DNA of 64,000 nucleotides from Dactylosporangium sp. AC04546 (GTDB taxonomy: Bacteria > Actinomycetota > Actinomycetes > Mycobacteriales > Micromonosporaceae): assembly GCF_022095675.1 (NCBI RefSeq), contig NZ_JAHYSG010000034.1, forward strand, positions 1 through 64,000. Direction: 5' to 3'. Position numbers and translations under genes: made by a program. Shown here one piece after another: positions 51,065-59,641 of this stretch; within the stretch, counting starts at the first letter, position 1; each line of letters begins with the position of its first letter. Below the pieces are notes generated by a model. That model saw only the letters and a program-made list of their open reading frames with translations. It was not told the DNA's origin and did no database searches.

Positions 51065-51778
51065 ATGGGGCGACCGCCGCGGCACGATGCCGACAGCATG
51101 CTTGACGCCGCCGTCCGGCTCGCCGGGGAGGGCGGGCCGGCGGCGGTCACCGTGGCGGCCGTGGCGCGGGCGGTGGGCGGGCCGAGCGGGTCGGTGTACC
51201 ACCGCTTCGCCGGGCGGCCCGCCCTCGCCGCGGCGCTGTGGAACCGGACCGTCGCCCGGTTTCAGGAGGGGTGGCTCGCGGCCCTCGCCGCGGACCCGGC
51301 CGAGCGGGCGGTGCCGGCCGCGGCCGGGCACGTGGTCGCCTGGAGCCGGGCGCACGAGGCCGAGGCGCGGGTGCTGTTGTACGGGGCGGCCGACTTCGAC
51401 GAGCCGGGCTGGGCCCCCGAGGACCGGGCCGAGCTGCGCCGGCTGAACGCCCGTATCGGACCCGCCCTGCGCGACCTCGCCGCGCGTCTCCGCGCCGCCC
51501 GCCTTCCCGCCGCGCACGAGGCGACCGCGAATGAGGCGACCGCGAATGAGGCGACCGCGAATGAGGCGACCGCGAACCACGCGACCACCGACCACGCGAC
51601 GGTCGACGAGGTCCGTGGGGCCGCGGACCTCGTCGAGCTCCTCACCGTGGCGACCATCGATCTGCCGGGCGCGGTGGTGCGGCGGCATCTGCGGCGGGGC
51701 CAGGGGATTCCGGCCGGGGCCGAGGTGATGGTTTCCCGGGCGGCGGCATCCCTGCTAGTTTTAGAGACGTGCCTCTAA
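51065..51778 (+). CDS. TetR-family regulator with in-frame tandem repeat
   Basis: A 237-residue regulator. The helix-turn-helix (about 12-55) reads V-T-V-A-A-V-A-R-A-V-G-G-P-S-G-S-V-Y-H-R-F. Between residues about 155 and 180 a 15-bp unit is repeated, giving E-A-T-A-N four times and diverged copies after it; this insertion in the ligand domain is probably a flexible loop. The last 10 bp overlap the start of the SRPBCC gene, and a perfect palindrome spans the junction, so it probably regulates that gene. Confidence 0.88.
   Translation: MGRPPRHDADSMLDAAVRLAGEGGPAAVTVAAVARAVGGPSGSVYHRFAGRPALAAALWNRTVARFQEGWLAALAADPAERAVPAAAGHVVAWSRAHEAEARVLLYGAADFDEPGWAPEDRAELRRLNARIGPALRDLAARLRAARLPAAHEATANEATANEATANEATANHATTDHATVDEVRGAADLVELLTVATIDLPGAVVRRHLRRGQGIPAGAEVMVSRAAASLLVLETCL
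51529..51600 (+). repeat. 15-bp in-frame tandem repeat within the TetR gene
   Basis: Four copies of GAGGCGACCGCGAAT-like units followed by two degenerate ones encode E-A-T-A-N repeats. Copy number could vary by slippage without frameshift, because the unit is a multiple of three. Confidence 0.85.
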
Positions 51779-51783
51779 AACTA
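51756..51783. promoter_or_regulatory. TetR-type operator at the TetR/SRPBCC junction
   Basis: A perfect inverted repeat, TAGTTTTAGAG-N6-CTCTAAAACTA, covers the end of the TetR gene and the GTG at 51769, which lies in its 6-base centre. Its AT-rich arms stand out in this GC-rich region. Binding by the TetR protein upstream is likely; it would control a promoter internal to the pair. Confidence 0.8.
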
Positions 51784-52350
51784 CCTGAAGTGTGGGGCGT
51801 CACCGACGACGAGGTCGCCCGCCCCTATCCGTGCGACGGCGTGTTCACCGGGCCGACCGTCGAGTGGTTCCGCGGCGTCGACGTCGACGCCGAGCCGGCG
51901 GCCGTGTTCCGGTGGCTGTGCCAGCTGAGCGTCGCGCCGTACAGCTACGACCTCGTCGACAACCTCGGCCGGCGCAGCCCGCAACGACTCACCCCGGGCC
52001 TGGAGCGGCTCACCGTCGGGCAGACGATGATGACCATCTTCGAGCTGGCGAGCTTCGCCGAGGGCGAGCACCTGACCGTGCGGATGCGCCCCGGGCCGGG
52101 CCGGCGGGCGTTCGGGGACCTGCTGGTGAGCTACGCGATCCACCCAGCGGAGCCAGCCGAGCCGGCCGAGCCGGCCGAGCCGGCCGGGCCGGGACGGTCC
52201 CGGCTGGTGGCGAAGCTCGTGCTCCCCACCGACCAGGACCTCCGGCACCGGATCGCGCGCCCGCTGCTGGCCTGGGGCGACCTGATCATGATGCGCCGCC
52301 AGCTGCACAACCTCGCCCGGCTGGCCGCGCAGCGTGGTAACGTATCGTAG
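51769..52350 (+). CDS. SRPBCC-like protein
   Basis: A 193-residue protein with a START/polyketide-cyclase-like pattern: V-D-A-E-P-A-A-V-F-R-W-L near residues 38-49, a tryptophan/tyrosine-rich middle and a long C-terminal helix (W-G-D-L-I-M-M-R-R-Q-L). A P-A-E repeat (9-bp units, 52147-52185) breaks the domain at about residue 130. The start could be the GTG at 51769 or a later GTG at 51790. It probably binds a hydrophobic ligand, perhaps the effector of the TetR protein. Confidence 0.78.
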   Translation: MPLKLPEVWGVTDDEVARPYPCDGVFTGPTVEWFRGVDVDAEPAAVFRWLCQLSVAPYSYDLVDNLGRRSPQRLTPGLERLTVGQTMMTIFELASFAEGEHLTVRMRPGPGRRAFGDLLVSYAIHPAEPAEPAEPAEPAGPGRSRLVAKLVLPTDQDLRHRIARPLLAWGDLIMMRRQLHNLARLAAQRGNVS

Positions 52351-52383
52351 TCAGTTGCAAACCGAGAGTATGCGGGGAGCACG

Positions 52384-52746
52384 ATGTCGATCACACCGGT
52401 AGCGGCCATGGTGCCCACGGCGACCGCCACGGGCGTTGCCGGAGCGACCCCGGCGCGGGACATACTGCAGGACCAGCTCGACCAGCAGCGCGACGACCAG
52501 CAGCAGGTCCAGGACCTCCGCGACTTCCAGGACCAGCAGGACCGGCTGCGCCAGCAGCGCCTCCAGGACCAGCAGCGCCTCGACGACCAGCAGCGCATCC
52601 AGGAACAGCTGCGACTTGAGGAGACACTGCGACAACGAGCGGAGGATGCCCGCCTCAACTTCGAGCGGGCCGACGACGCCATCCAGCAGCAGCGCCTCCA
52701 ACAAACGCAGAGCCTGTTCACCGGCCGTTTGGACGTCTACCTCTAG
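52384..52746 (+). CDS. Glutamine-rich coiled-coil protein
   Basis: A 120-residue protein. After an alanine/threonine-rich start of 24 residues, nearly all of it is a continuous charged helix rich in Q, D, R and L (D-I-L-Q-D-Q-L-D-Q-Q-R-D-D-Q-Q-Q region), a strong coiled-coil. No signal peptide or membrane segment. Codon use follows the GC3 bias, which argues that it is translated. No family recognised. It may be a structural or polymer-forming protein. Confidence 0.72.
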   Translation: MSITPVAAMVPTATATGVAGATPARDILQDQLDQQRDDQQQVQDLRDFQDQQDRLRQQRLQDQQRLDDQQRIQEQLRLEETLRQRAEDARLNFERADDAIQQQRLQQTQSLFTGRLDVYL

Positions 52747-52799
52747 CCTCCCCGTGCGGGGTACCTTGGTCGCCCAAGGGGTCGATCAGGGAGTGCCGG

Positions 52800-55700
52800 G
52801 TGGAGTTGTCCGTCAGCGTGCTCGGCGACATGACGGCCACCGTTCGCGGGGAGCCGGTCGACCTCGGCGGGCGCCGGCAGCGCGCCGTGCTCGCGGTCCT
52901 GGTCCTCAACCGCGGCGACATCGTCCCCACCGACCGCCTGGTCGACTGCGTGTGGGCCGACCACCCGCCCGCGAACGCGGCCGGCGCCCTCCAGGCGTAC
53001 GTCTCGCACCTGCGCCGCCGGCTCGAACCGGGCGGCACGGCGCGGGCCCGCGGCAACATCATCGTGAGCCGCCCGCCGGGCTACGCCCTGACCCTCCCGC
53101 CGGACGCGGTCGACGCCTGGCGCTTCGAGCGCCTCATCCAGACGGCCCTCCAGGACGACGAGGCCGCCCAGCGCGACCTGCTCCCCCAGGCGCTGCGCCT
53201 GTGGCAGGGCCCGGCCTACGCCGAGTACGCGGACGAGCCGTGGGCCCAGCCGGAGGCCGCCCGCCTGGCCGAGCTGCGGGAGGTGGCGCGGGAGCAGCTG
53301 CTCTCGGCCCGCTTGGCGCTGGGAGAATCGGCGGTTCTGGTACCGGAGCTCGAGGCGCTGGTCGCCGAGGAGCCACTGCGGGAGAAGCGCTGGCGCCTGC
53401 TGGTGCTGGCCCTGTACCGCGCCCACCGCCAGGGCGACGCCCTCGCGGCATTGCGACGCGCCCGGCAGACGCTGTCCGAGCAGCTGGGGGTGGACCCGGG
53501 TCCGGCGCTGCGCGCGCTGGAGGCCGAGGTCCTGGCCCAGGCCCCGTCCCTGGACCCCGCGCCGGTCGTGGTCACGCCGCCGGCACCGACCGCCGAGGCC
53601 GCCCCGGCAGCGCCCGCACCACCCGCACCACCCGCTCCCACGACCGTCGTGGAGGAGCGTCGCGGAGACGTGCTGGTCGATCGGGAGCGAGAGGTCTTCG
53701 AGCTGCGGCAGGCGGCCGCCGACGCGTTCGACGGGCTGGCGCGGTTCGCCGTGATCGAGGGACCTGCCGGGATCGGGAAGAGCCGGCTGCTCACCGAGGC
53801 GCGGCGGATCGCCGAAGAGCACGGGGCGCTCGTGCTCACGGCGCGCGGGAGCCAGCTCGAGAAGGAGTTCGGGTTCGGGGCCGCGCGGCAGCTGTTCGAG
53901 GCGCTGCTCACCCAGCCCGCCGAGCGGGAGCGGCTGCTCAGCGGGGCCGCCGCCTCGGCCGGGTCCGTGTTCGACCTCGGTGGGGCCGAGCCGCCGCGCG
54001 GCGACCACACGTTCGCGGTGCTGCACGGGCTCTACTGGCTCACCGCCAACGCCGCCTCGGCGCGCAGCCTCGCCATCGTCGTCGACGATCTGCAGTGGTG
54101 CGACACCGGGTCGCTGCGGTTCCTGGCGTACCTCGTCCGGCGGCTCGAAGGGCTGCCCGTGCTCGTGGTCGCGACGCTGCGGACCGGGGAGCAGTACGAC
54201 GACGACGCGCTGCTCGCCGAACTCCAGCTCGACCCGGCCACCGTCGCCGTGCGGCCCGGGCCGCTGTCGCCGGACGGCGTCGCCGACCTCGTGCGCGAGC
54301 GGCTCGGCAGCACCGCCGAGAGCCGGTTCATCGCCGCGTGCCACCGCACCACGTCCGGCAACCCGCTGCTGCTGCGGCAGCTGCTGAAGGCGCTGGAGGC
54401 GAACGGGGTGCGGCCGAGCGCCGCCCACGTCGGCACGGTCACCGCGATCGGGTCGCGGGCCGTGTCCAGCATGGTGCTCATCCGGCTGCGCCGCATGCCG
54501 GCCGCGAGCACCGCCGTCGCGCGGGCCATCGCCGTGCTCGGCGACGGGGTCGGGCTGCCGACCATCGCCGCGCTCGCCGGGGTGGACGAGCCCGAGGCGG
54601 CGGCCGCCGTCGCCGCGCTGGCGCGGGCCGAGGTGGTGCGCCACGAGTACCCCATCGGCTTCGTGCATCCCCTGGTGCGTGACGCCGTCTACCAGGACCT
54701 GCCGCCGGGCGAGCGGCAACTCCAGCACGAGCGGGCCGCGCAGGTGCTCCATGGGAAGTCGGCCGCGCCGGAGCAGATCGCCGCGCACCTGCTGCAGATC
54801 CCCGAGCGGGCCGACCCCTGGGTCGTCGAGGTGCTGCGGGCGGCGGCCGAGACCGCGCTCAACCGCGGCGCTCCGGACGGTGCCGCCACGTACTTGAGCC
54901 GCGCCCTCGCGGAGCCGCCGCCGGCGGCCCAGCGACCGGCGGTACTGCTGCATCTGGGGCAGGTGGAGACCCTCAACGACGGGCCGGCCGCGATCGCCCA
55001 CCTGCGCGCGGCGTACGACGACCCGATCACCGACCCGGCCACCTTCGCGGCCGTGGCCCGGATGCTCATCCACACGCTGATCTTCGCCGGGCCGGAGGGC
55101 AACGCCCCCGAGTTCGCCCGGCAGGCCTCGGCGCGGCTGGCGGCCGAGTTCGTCGACGAGCGGCTCGGCATGCTCGCGCTGGAGCGGATCGCGGCCTACA
55201 TGTACAGCGGCGACGCGTTCGCCGCCGGCGACTTCACCGCCGAGATCACCGGCGGCGGGCTGGGGGCGCGGATGCTGTCCGCCTGCCGGGCCTGGGAGCT
55301 GGTGGCGCGTGGGATCGACCGCACCGAGGCGGTCCGGCTGGCCCGGTTCGCGCTCGCCGAGGGCATCCTGCTGCGGGGCGACCCGGGCCTGTTCTGGGTG
55401 ATCGCGGGCGTGGTGCTGGAGAACGCCGACGCCGACGCCGGCGGGCTGTGGGACGACGCGCTCGCGCTCGGCCACACGCGCGGCTCGCTGTTCACCGTGC
55501 TCGCCGCCCAGCTGTGGCTCGGCTGGCGGCTGTGGCAGCGCGGCGACCTGCCGGAGGCGCGCCACAACCTGCTCGCCGCCAACGACCAGAACCTGCGCTG
55601 GGGCGGCGTGCCGGCGCTCGGCATCTCCTACGGCGAGGCGTACCTCGTGCGGGTGCTCATCGACCGCGGCGACCTCGCCGGGGCGCGCGCGTTCGTCGAC

Positions 55701-56390
55701 GCCCACGAGACGCGCATCCGCATCGGCGACGGCATCCGCCTCTTCGCCCAGGCCAAGGTCGACCTGCTCATGGCCGAGGGCCGGCCGGCCGACGCCCTCG
55801 TCGTGCTCGACACCGAGCTGACCACCGACTACCTCGCCAACCCGATGTGGTTCGAGGAGCGGTCGCTGCGGGCCAGGGCGCTCGCCGCGCTCGGCCGGCT
55901 CGACGAGGCTGTGGCGCTCGCCGAGGACGACATCGCCCGGCTGCGCGACTGGGGCGCCCCGCGGGCGGTGGGCCGGGGGCTGCGCCTGCTGGGCACGCTG
56001 CGGCGCGACCCGGACCTGCTGCGCGAGGCGGTGGCGCTGCTGGCCGGCACCGAGGCGCGGCTGGAGTACACGCGGGCGCTGTACGGGCTGGGCCAGGTCG
56101 TGGACGAGCCCGTCGAGCAGTACCGCGAGGCGCTGAAGCTCGCCGAGGAGTGCGGCGCCACGCCGCTGCGGGCCGAGATCGCGGCCGCCCTGGCCGCGCT
56201 CGGCGACCAGGTGCCGGCCGAGCCGCCGGCCGCGCTGACCACGGGCGAGCGCCGGCTGGTGACGATGCACGTCGGCGGCGCCGACGACCGCGAGATCGCC
56301 CAGGCACTGTTCCTCACCCCGCACACGGTCCGCGACACTCTCGACACGATCCGCCGCCGGTTCGGGGTCGCCGACCTCGCCGAGGTCTAG
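52800..56390 (+). CDS. SARP/ATPase/LuxR multidomain transcriptional regulator
   Basis: A 1196-residue regulator. Residues 1-95 are an OmpR-type winged helix and 100-245 a bacterial transcriptional activator domain, the SARP pair. The STAND-like ATPase follows with Walker A G-P-A-G-I-G-K-S near 320 and Walker B L-A-I-V-V-D-D-L-Q-W near 423. A helical repeat region of about 500 residues comes next, and a LuxR helix-turn-helix closes the chain (I-A-Q-A-L-F-L-T-P-H-T-V-R-D). DNA-binding domains at both ends are unusual. GGGAG precedes the GTG. It probably activates the flavin oxidase gene next to it. Confidence 0.92.
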   Translation: MELSVSVLGDMTATVRGEPVDLGGRRQRAVLAVLVLNRGDIVPTDRLVDCVWADHPPANAAGALQAYVSHLRRRLEPGGTARARGNIIVSRPPGYALTLPPDAVDAWRFERLIQTALQDDEAAQRDLLPQALRLWQGPAYAEYADEPWAQPEAARLAELREVAREQLLSARLALGESAVLVPELEALVAEEPLREKRWRLLVLALYRAHRQGDALAALRRARQTLSEQLGVDPGPALRALEAEVLAQAPSLDPAPVVVTPPAPTAEAAPAAPAPPAPPAPTTVVEERRGDVLVDREREVFELRQAAADAFDGLARFAVIEGPAGIGKSRLLTEARRIAEEHGALVLTARGSQLEKEFGFGAARQLFEALLTQPAERERLLSGAAASAGSVFDLGGAEPPRGDHTFAVLHGLYWLTANAASARSLAIVVDDLQWCDTGSLRFLAYLVRRLEGLPVLVVATLRTGEQYDDDALLAELQLDPATVAVRPGPLSPDGVADLVRERLGSTAESRFIAACHRTTSGNPLLLRQLLKALEANGVRPSAAHVGTVTAIGSRAVSSMVLIRLRRMPAASTAVARAIAVLGDGVGLPTIAALAGVDEPEAAAAVAALARAEVVRHEYPIGFVHPLVRDAVYQDLPPGERQLQHERAAQVLHGKSAAPEQIAAHLLQIPERADPWVVEVLRAAAETALNRGAPDGAATYLSRALAEPPPAAQRPAVLLHLGQVETLNDGPAAIAHLRAAYDDPITDPATFAAVARMLIHTLIFAGPEGNAPEFARQASARLAAEFVDERLGMLALERIAAYMYSGDAFAAGDFTAEITGGGLGARMLSACRAWELVARGIDRTEAVRLARFALAEGILLRGDPGLFWVIAGVVLENADADAGGLWDDALALGHTRGSLFTVLAAQLWLGWRLWQRGDLPEARHNLLAANDQNLRWGGVPALGISYGEAYLVRVLIDRGDLAGARAFVDAHETRIRIGDGIRLFAQAKVDLLMAEGRPADALVVLDTELTTDYLANPMWFEERSLRARALAALGRLDEAVALAEDDIARLRDWGAPRAVGRGLRLLGTLRRDPDLLREAVALLAGTEARLEYTRALYGLGQVVDEPVEQYREALKLAEECGATPLRAEIAAALAALGDQVPAEPPAALTTGERRLVTMHVGGADDREIAQALFLTPHTVRDTLDTIRRRFGVADLAEV

Positions 56391-56402
56391 CTCGCGCCGC
56401 AG

Positions 56403-56420
56403 GTTCAGGTCAGGTTCAAG
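56403..56420 (+). promoter_or_regulatory. Direct-repeat site, SARP- or PhoP-like
   Basis: Two heptamers, GTTCAGG (56403-56409) and GTTCAAG (56414-56420), are 4 bp apart, giving the 11-bp period of SARP binding sites. PHO boxes have the same spacing and GTTCA cores, so PhoP is an alternative. It lies 61 bp before the oxidase start and just after the SARP gene. Confidence 0.6.
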
Positions 56421-56480
56421 TTCGCTCCAACCCGTGTGCCGCACGGTGGTCCCCGACAGCCACCGACGCGAAGGACCACC

Positions 56481-57794
56481 GTGACCACCACTGCCAGCTC
56501 GCTGCGCGGCCTCTGCGGCGGCGCCGTCCACCTGCCCGGCGATCCGGGCTACGACACCGCCCGGGTGCCGTGGAACGTCGCGGTCGACCAGCGGCCCGCC
56601 GCCGTGGCGTACCCGGCCGACGTGGTGGAGGTCGTCGAGGTGGTGCGGGCCGCGGCCGCGGCCGGGCTGCGGGTGGCGCCCCAGGGCACGGGCCACAACG
56701 CCGGGCCGCTCGGCCCGCTCGACGACGTGGTGCTGCTGCGCACATCGGCGATGACCGGCGTCGCCGTCGACCCGGTGCGGCGGGTCGCCCGCGCGGAGGC
56801 CGGCGCGCTGTGGGTCGACGTGGTCGAGCAGGCCGCGCCGCACGGGCTGGCCGCGTTGCACGGCTCCGCCCCGGACGTCGGCGTGGTCGGCTACTCGCTC
56901 GGTGGCGGCCTCGGGTGGTACAGCCGGAGCCTCGGCCTGCAGGCCAACCGGATCACCGCCGTGGAGCTGGTCACCGCGACCGGCGAGCGGGTGCGGGCCG
57001 ACGCCGGGCACGAGCCGGAGCTGTTCTGGGCGCTGCGGGGCGGCGGCGGCAACTTCGGCGTCGTCACCGCGGTCGAGTTCGAGCTGTTCCCGATCGAGCG
57101 TGCCTACGCCGGGCTGCTGGTGTGGGACTGGACGCACGCGGAGCGGGTGCTGCCGGCCTGGGTGTCGTGGGCCGCCGACGCGCCGGACGAGATCACCACC
57201 GCGCTGCGCATGGTCCAGCTGCCGGAGCCGCCGGCGCCGCTGCCGGGGCGGCAGCTGGTCGTCATCGACGGCGCCACGCTCGGCGACCCAGGCGTGCTGG
57301 CGCCGCTGCGCGCGCTCGGTCCGTCGCTGGACACCTTCGCGACGGTACCGGCGGAGCACCTGATCCGCCTGCACATGGACCCCGAGGGTCCCACGCCCGG
57401 CGTCTCCCGGTCGGCGCTGCTCGGGCCGCTGCCGCCGGCGGCGCTGGACGCCCTGCTGGCGGCGGCCGGCCCCCGTTCAGGCAACCCGCTGATGGTGCCG
57501 GCGGAGCTGCGCCAGCTCGGTGGCACGCTGCGCCGCCCCGCTGCCGGCGGCGGCGCGCTGCCGTGTGTCGAGGGTGAGTTCCTGCTGTTCAGCGGCGGTC
57601 TCGCGGGGCCGGCCGACGCGGAGCGGGTCGTCGAGGCCATGCGGCCGTGGGCCGAGGACCGGGAGTACCTCAACTTCACCGAGACCGCGATCGACACCGC
57701 GCGGGCGTTCGAGCCGGCCGCGTGGGAGCGGCTGCGGGCGGTCCGGGCCGCCGTGGACCCCGAGGGGTTGTTCGTCGCCAATCACGTCATCTGA
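56481..57794 (+). CDS. FAD-binding oxidoreductase (berberine bridge type)
   Basis: A 437-residue flavoprotein of the PCMH/BBE family. The FAD segment is V-A-P-Q-G-T-G-H-N-A-G with His at about 72, the usual covalent 8-alpha-histidyl site; a G-G-G-L-G-W-Y-S-R segment follows. The C-terminal BBE-type segment ends with G-L-F-V-A-N-H-V. AAGGA precedes the GTG. Such enzymes oxidise sugars, alcohols or natural products. No signal peptide is seen. Its position after a SARP gene with a SARP-like box suggests a role in secondary metabolism (inference). Confidence 0.92.
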   Translation: MTTTASSLRGLCGGAVHLPGDPGYDTARVPWNVAVDQRPAAVAYPADVVEVVEVVRAAAAAGLRVAPQGTGHNAGPLGPLDDVVLLRTSAMTGVAVDPVRRVARAEAGALWVDVVEQAAPHGLAALHGSAPDVGVVGYSLGGGLGWYSRSLGLQANRITAVELVTATGERVRADAGHEPELFWALRGGGGNFGVVTAVEFELFPIERAYAGLLVWDWTHAERVLPAWVSWAADAPDEITTALRMVQLPEPPAPLPGRQLVVIDGATLGDPGVLAPLRALGPSLDTFATVPAEHLIRLHMDPEGPTPGVSRSALLGPLPPAALDALLAAAGPRSGNPLMVPAELRQLGGTLRRPAAGGGALPCVEGEFLLFSGGLAGPADAERVVEAMRPWAEDREYLNFTETAIDTARAFEPAAWERLRAVRAAVDPEGLFVANHVI

Positions 57795-57845
57795 GCGTCG
57801 CCTTGGCGCGGGGTGCCGGTCACGACCGGCGTCTATGGTCGCGGC

Positions 57846-58754
57846 GTGAAGCCCCTCCTCGGACACAAACGGCCGATCCCGGCGCACGTGGCCGTCTACG
57901 CGTTCGTCATCATCCCGTTCCTCGCGCTGCTGGCCGCCGTTCCGGTCGCCTGGGGGTGGGGCCTCGCCTGGCTGGACATCGTGCTGGCCGGGGCGTTCTA
58001 CGTGGTCACGTGCCTCGGGGCGACGGTGGGCTTCCATCGGTACTTCACCCATGGCGCCTTCAAGGCCCACCGCTGGCTGCGGATCGTGCTGGCGGTCGTG
58101 GGCAGCATGTCCGTGCAGGGCCCGATCCTGCACTGGGTCGCCGACCACCGCCGCCACCACGCCTTCGCCGACAAGGAGGGCGACCCGCACTCGCCGTGGC
58201 TGTTCGGCACGTCGCCGCTCGCGCTCGCCCGCGGCTTCTGGCACGCCCACCTCGGCTGGGTCCTGGACCGCAACCTCACCAACCAGGAGCGGTTCGCGCC
58301 CGACCTGCTCGCCGACCGGGACATGCGCATCGTGCACCGCCTCTTCGGCCCGCTGACGATCGTCACACTCGCCCTGCCGGCCGTGCTCGGCGGGCTGATC
58401 AGCTGGTCGTGGTGGGGCGCGATCACCGCGTTCTTCTGGGCCGGCCTGGTCCGGGTGACGGCATTGCACCACGTCACCTGGTCGGTGAACTCGGTCTGCC
58501 ACATGATCGGCGACCGCCCGTTCGCCGCCCGCGACCGCTCGGCCAACTTCTGGCCCCTCGCGATCCTGAGCATGGGCGAGTCGTGGCACAACCTCCACCA
58601 CGCCGACCCGACCAGCGCCCGCCACGGCGTCCTGCCGGGCCAGATCGACATCTCGGCCCGGCTGATCTGGCTGTTCGAGAAGGCGGGCTGGGCCTGGGAC
58701 GTGCGCTGGCCGACCCGCGATCGGGTGGCCCGGCTGCGGCTTCAGAACGCGTAG
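57846..58754 (+). CDS. Acyl-CoA delta-9 desaturase-type enzyme
   Basis: A 302-residue membrane di-iron desaturase. The histidine boxes are H-R-Y-F-T-H at 64-69, H-R-R-H-H at 101-105 and H-N-L-H-H near 258. Two pairs of hydrophobic helices surround them. There is no cytochrome b5 domain, so a ferredoxin or reductase from elsewhere is required. It probably introduces double bonds into acyl-CoA for membrane lipids. The start is GTG 57846. The last 13 bp overlap the convergent PPOX-like gene. Confidence 0.94.
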   Translation: MKPLLGHKRPIPAHVAVYAFVIIPFLALLAAVPVAWGWGLAWLDIVLAGAFYVVTCLGATVGFHRYFTHGAFKAHRWLRIVLAVVGSMSVQGPILHWVADHRRHHAFADKEGDPHSPWLFGTSPLALARGFWHAHLGWVLDRNLTNQERFAPDLLADRDMRIVHRLFGPLTIVTLALPAVLGGLISWSWWGAITAFFWAGLVRVTALHHVTWSVNSVCHMIGDRPFAARDRSANFWPLAILSMGESWHNLHHADPTSARHGVLPGQIDISARLIWLFEKAGWAWDVRWPTRDRVARLRLQNA

Positions 58755-59242
58755 GCGGTCTGGCTGTAGGGGTCCTTGCCGAACGCGGTGACCTTGCGCG
58801 GCGCGACCCGGTAGACGTCCGCCACGCCGGCGCCGCTGGCGTGGTGGAACTGCCCGTCCCGGGGCTCGAACCGCCACTCCTCGCCGTACTTGCCGAGCCA
58901 CGCCGCGGCGGCCCGCCGCAGCGTGGCGGGGTCGGTGACCCTGACCGCGTCGCCCTCGACGACGACGTCGAGCCCCTCGTGCAGCGCGTTGGCGCCGGTG
59001 GTCGCGGCGACCGCGGGGTTGCCGGCGAGGTTGACCGCCTTCTGCTCCTGGGGACCGGTGCAGAACCAGAAGGCGTCATCGAGCCACACCCCGATGAGCG
59101 GTGTGATGTGCGGGCGGTGGTTCGCCCTGATCGATGTCAGCCAGTACACCCCGGCCTCGCCGAGCGTCGCCTCGGTCCGCTCCCAGGGGACGGCACCGGC
59201 GGCCGGGTCGCTGTATCGTGGGTCGAACTTGGGCTGCGGCAT
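58742..59242 (-). CDS. Pyridoxamine 5'-phosphate oxidase-family protein
   Basis: A 166-residue split-barrel protein. The pattern Y-W-L-T-S-I-R-A-N-H-R-P-H-I-T-P-L is typical of the F420/FMN-binding PPOX superfamily, followed by F-W-F-C-T-G and a late W-R-F-E-P. It probably binds FMN or F420 and reduces or detoxifies small molecules. The ATG at 59242 has AAAGGTGAG upstream; a longer frame to 59296 lacks a ribosome site. It is divergent from the Mth938-like gene across 29 bp. Confidence 0.85.
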   Translation of the reverse strand: MPQPKFDPRYSDPAAGAVPWERTEATLGEAGVYWLTSIRANHRPHITPLIGVWLDDAFWFCTGPQEQKAVNLAGNPAVAATTGANALHEGLDVVVEGDAVRVTDPATLRRAAAAWLGKYGEEWRFEPRDGQFHHASGAGVADVYRVAPRKVTAFGKDPYSQTAYAF

Positions 59243-59271
59243 GGTGCTCACCTTTCGGAGGCTTTGTCCCG

Positions 59272-59634
59272 ATGCACTCACCCAGAATTCTGGCATCGTC
59301 CTGGGGCAAGCTGCACGTCGAGGGCCTGGGCGTGGTCAAGGACCTGAAGGCCTGGCCGGGCGGCGCCCGCGAGTGGGACTGGTCCGATACGGGCACCAGC
59401 CACTCCCCCGGCATCCAGTTCGCGGACGTGGAGGAGCTCCTCGACCACGGCGCGACCGTGGTGGTGCTGTCGCAGGGCATGGAGGAGCGCCTCGAGGTCC
59501 CTGACGAGACGGTCGAGGCGCTGGAGTCCCGCGGCGTCGAGGTGCACGTGGCCCCGACGCCGGAGGCGATCGCCCTCTACAACGACCTGACCGGGACGGC
59601 CCCGGTCGGCGGCCTGTTCCACTCCACCTGCTGA
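59272..59634 (+). CDS. Mth938-like (DUF498) domain protein
   Basis: A 120-residue protein of the Mth938 fold. Characteristic parts are G-P/S-W-G-K-L-H-V-E-G, D-L-K-A-W-P-G-G-A-R-E-W-D-W, V-V-L-S-Q-G-M-E-E-R-L and the P-T-P-E-A-I-A-L-Y-N ending. Family function is not established. GGAGG lies upstream of the ATG at 59272. It converges on the phospholipase gene with a 7-bp gap. Confidence 0.9.
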   Translation: MHSPRILASSWGKLHVEGLGVVKDLKAWPGGAREWDWSDTGTSHSPGIQFADVEELLDHGATVVVLSQGMEERLEVPDETVEALESRGVEVHVAPTPEAIALYNDLTGTAPVGGLFHSTC

Positions 59635-59641
59635 AGCGGGC

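Noticed and set aside
52743..57374. 1543-residue open frame on the minus strand
   Set aside because: It is antisense to the SARP regulator and the flavin oxidase, arginine/glycine-rich, and without recognisable domains.
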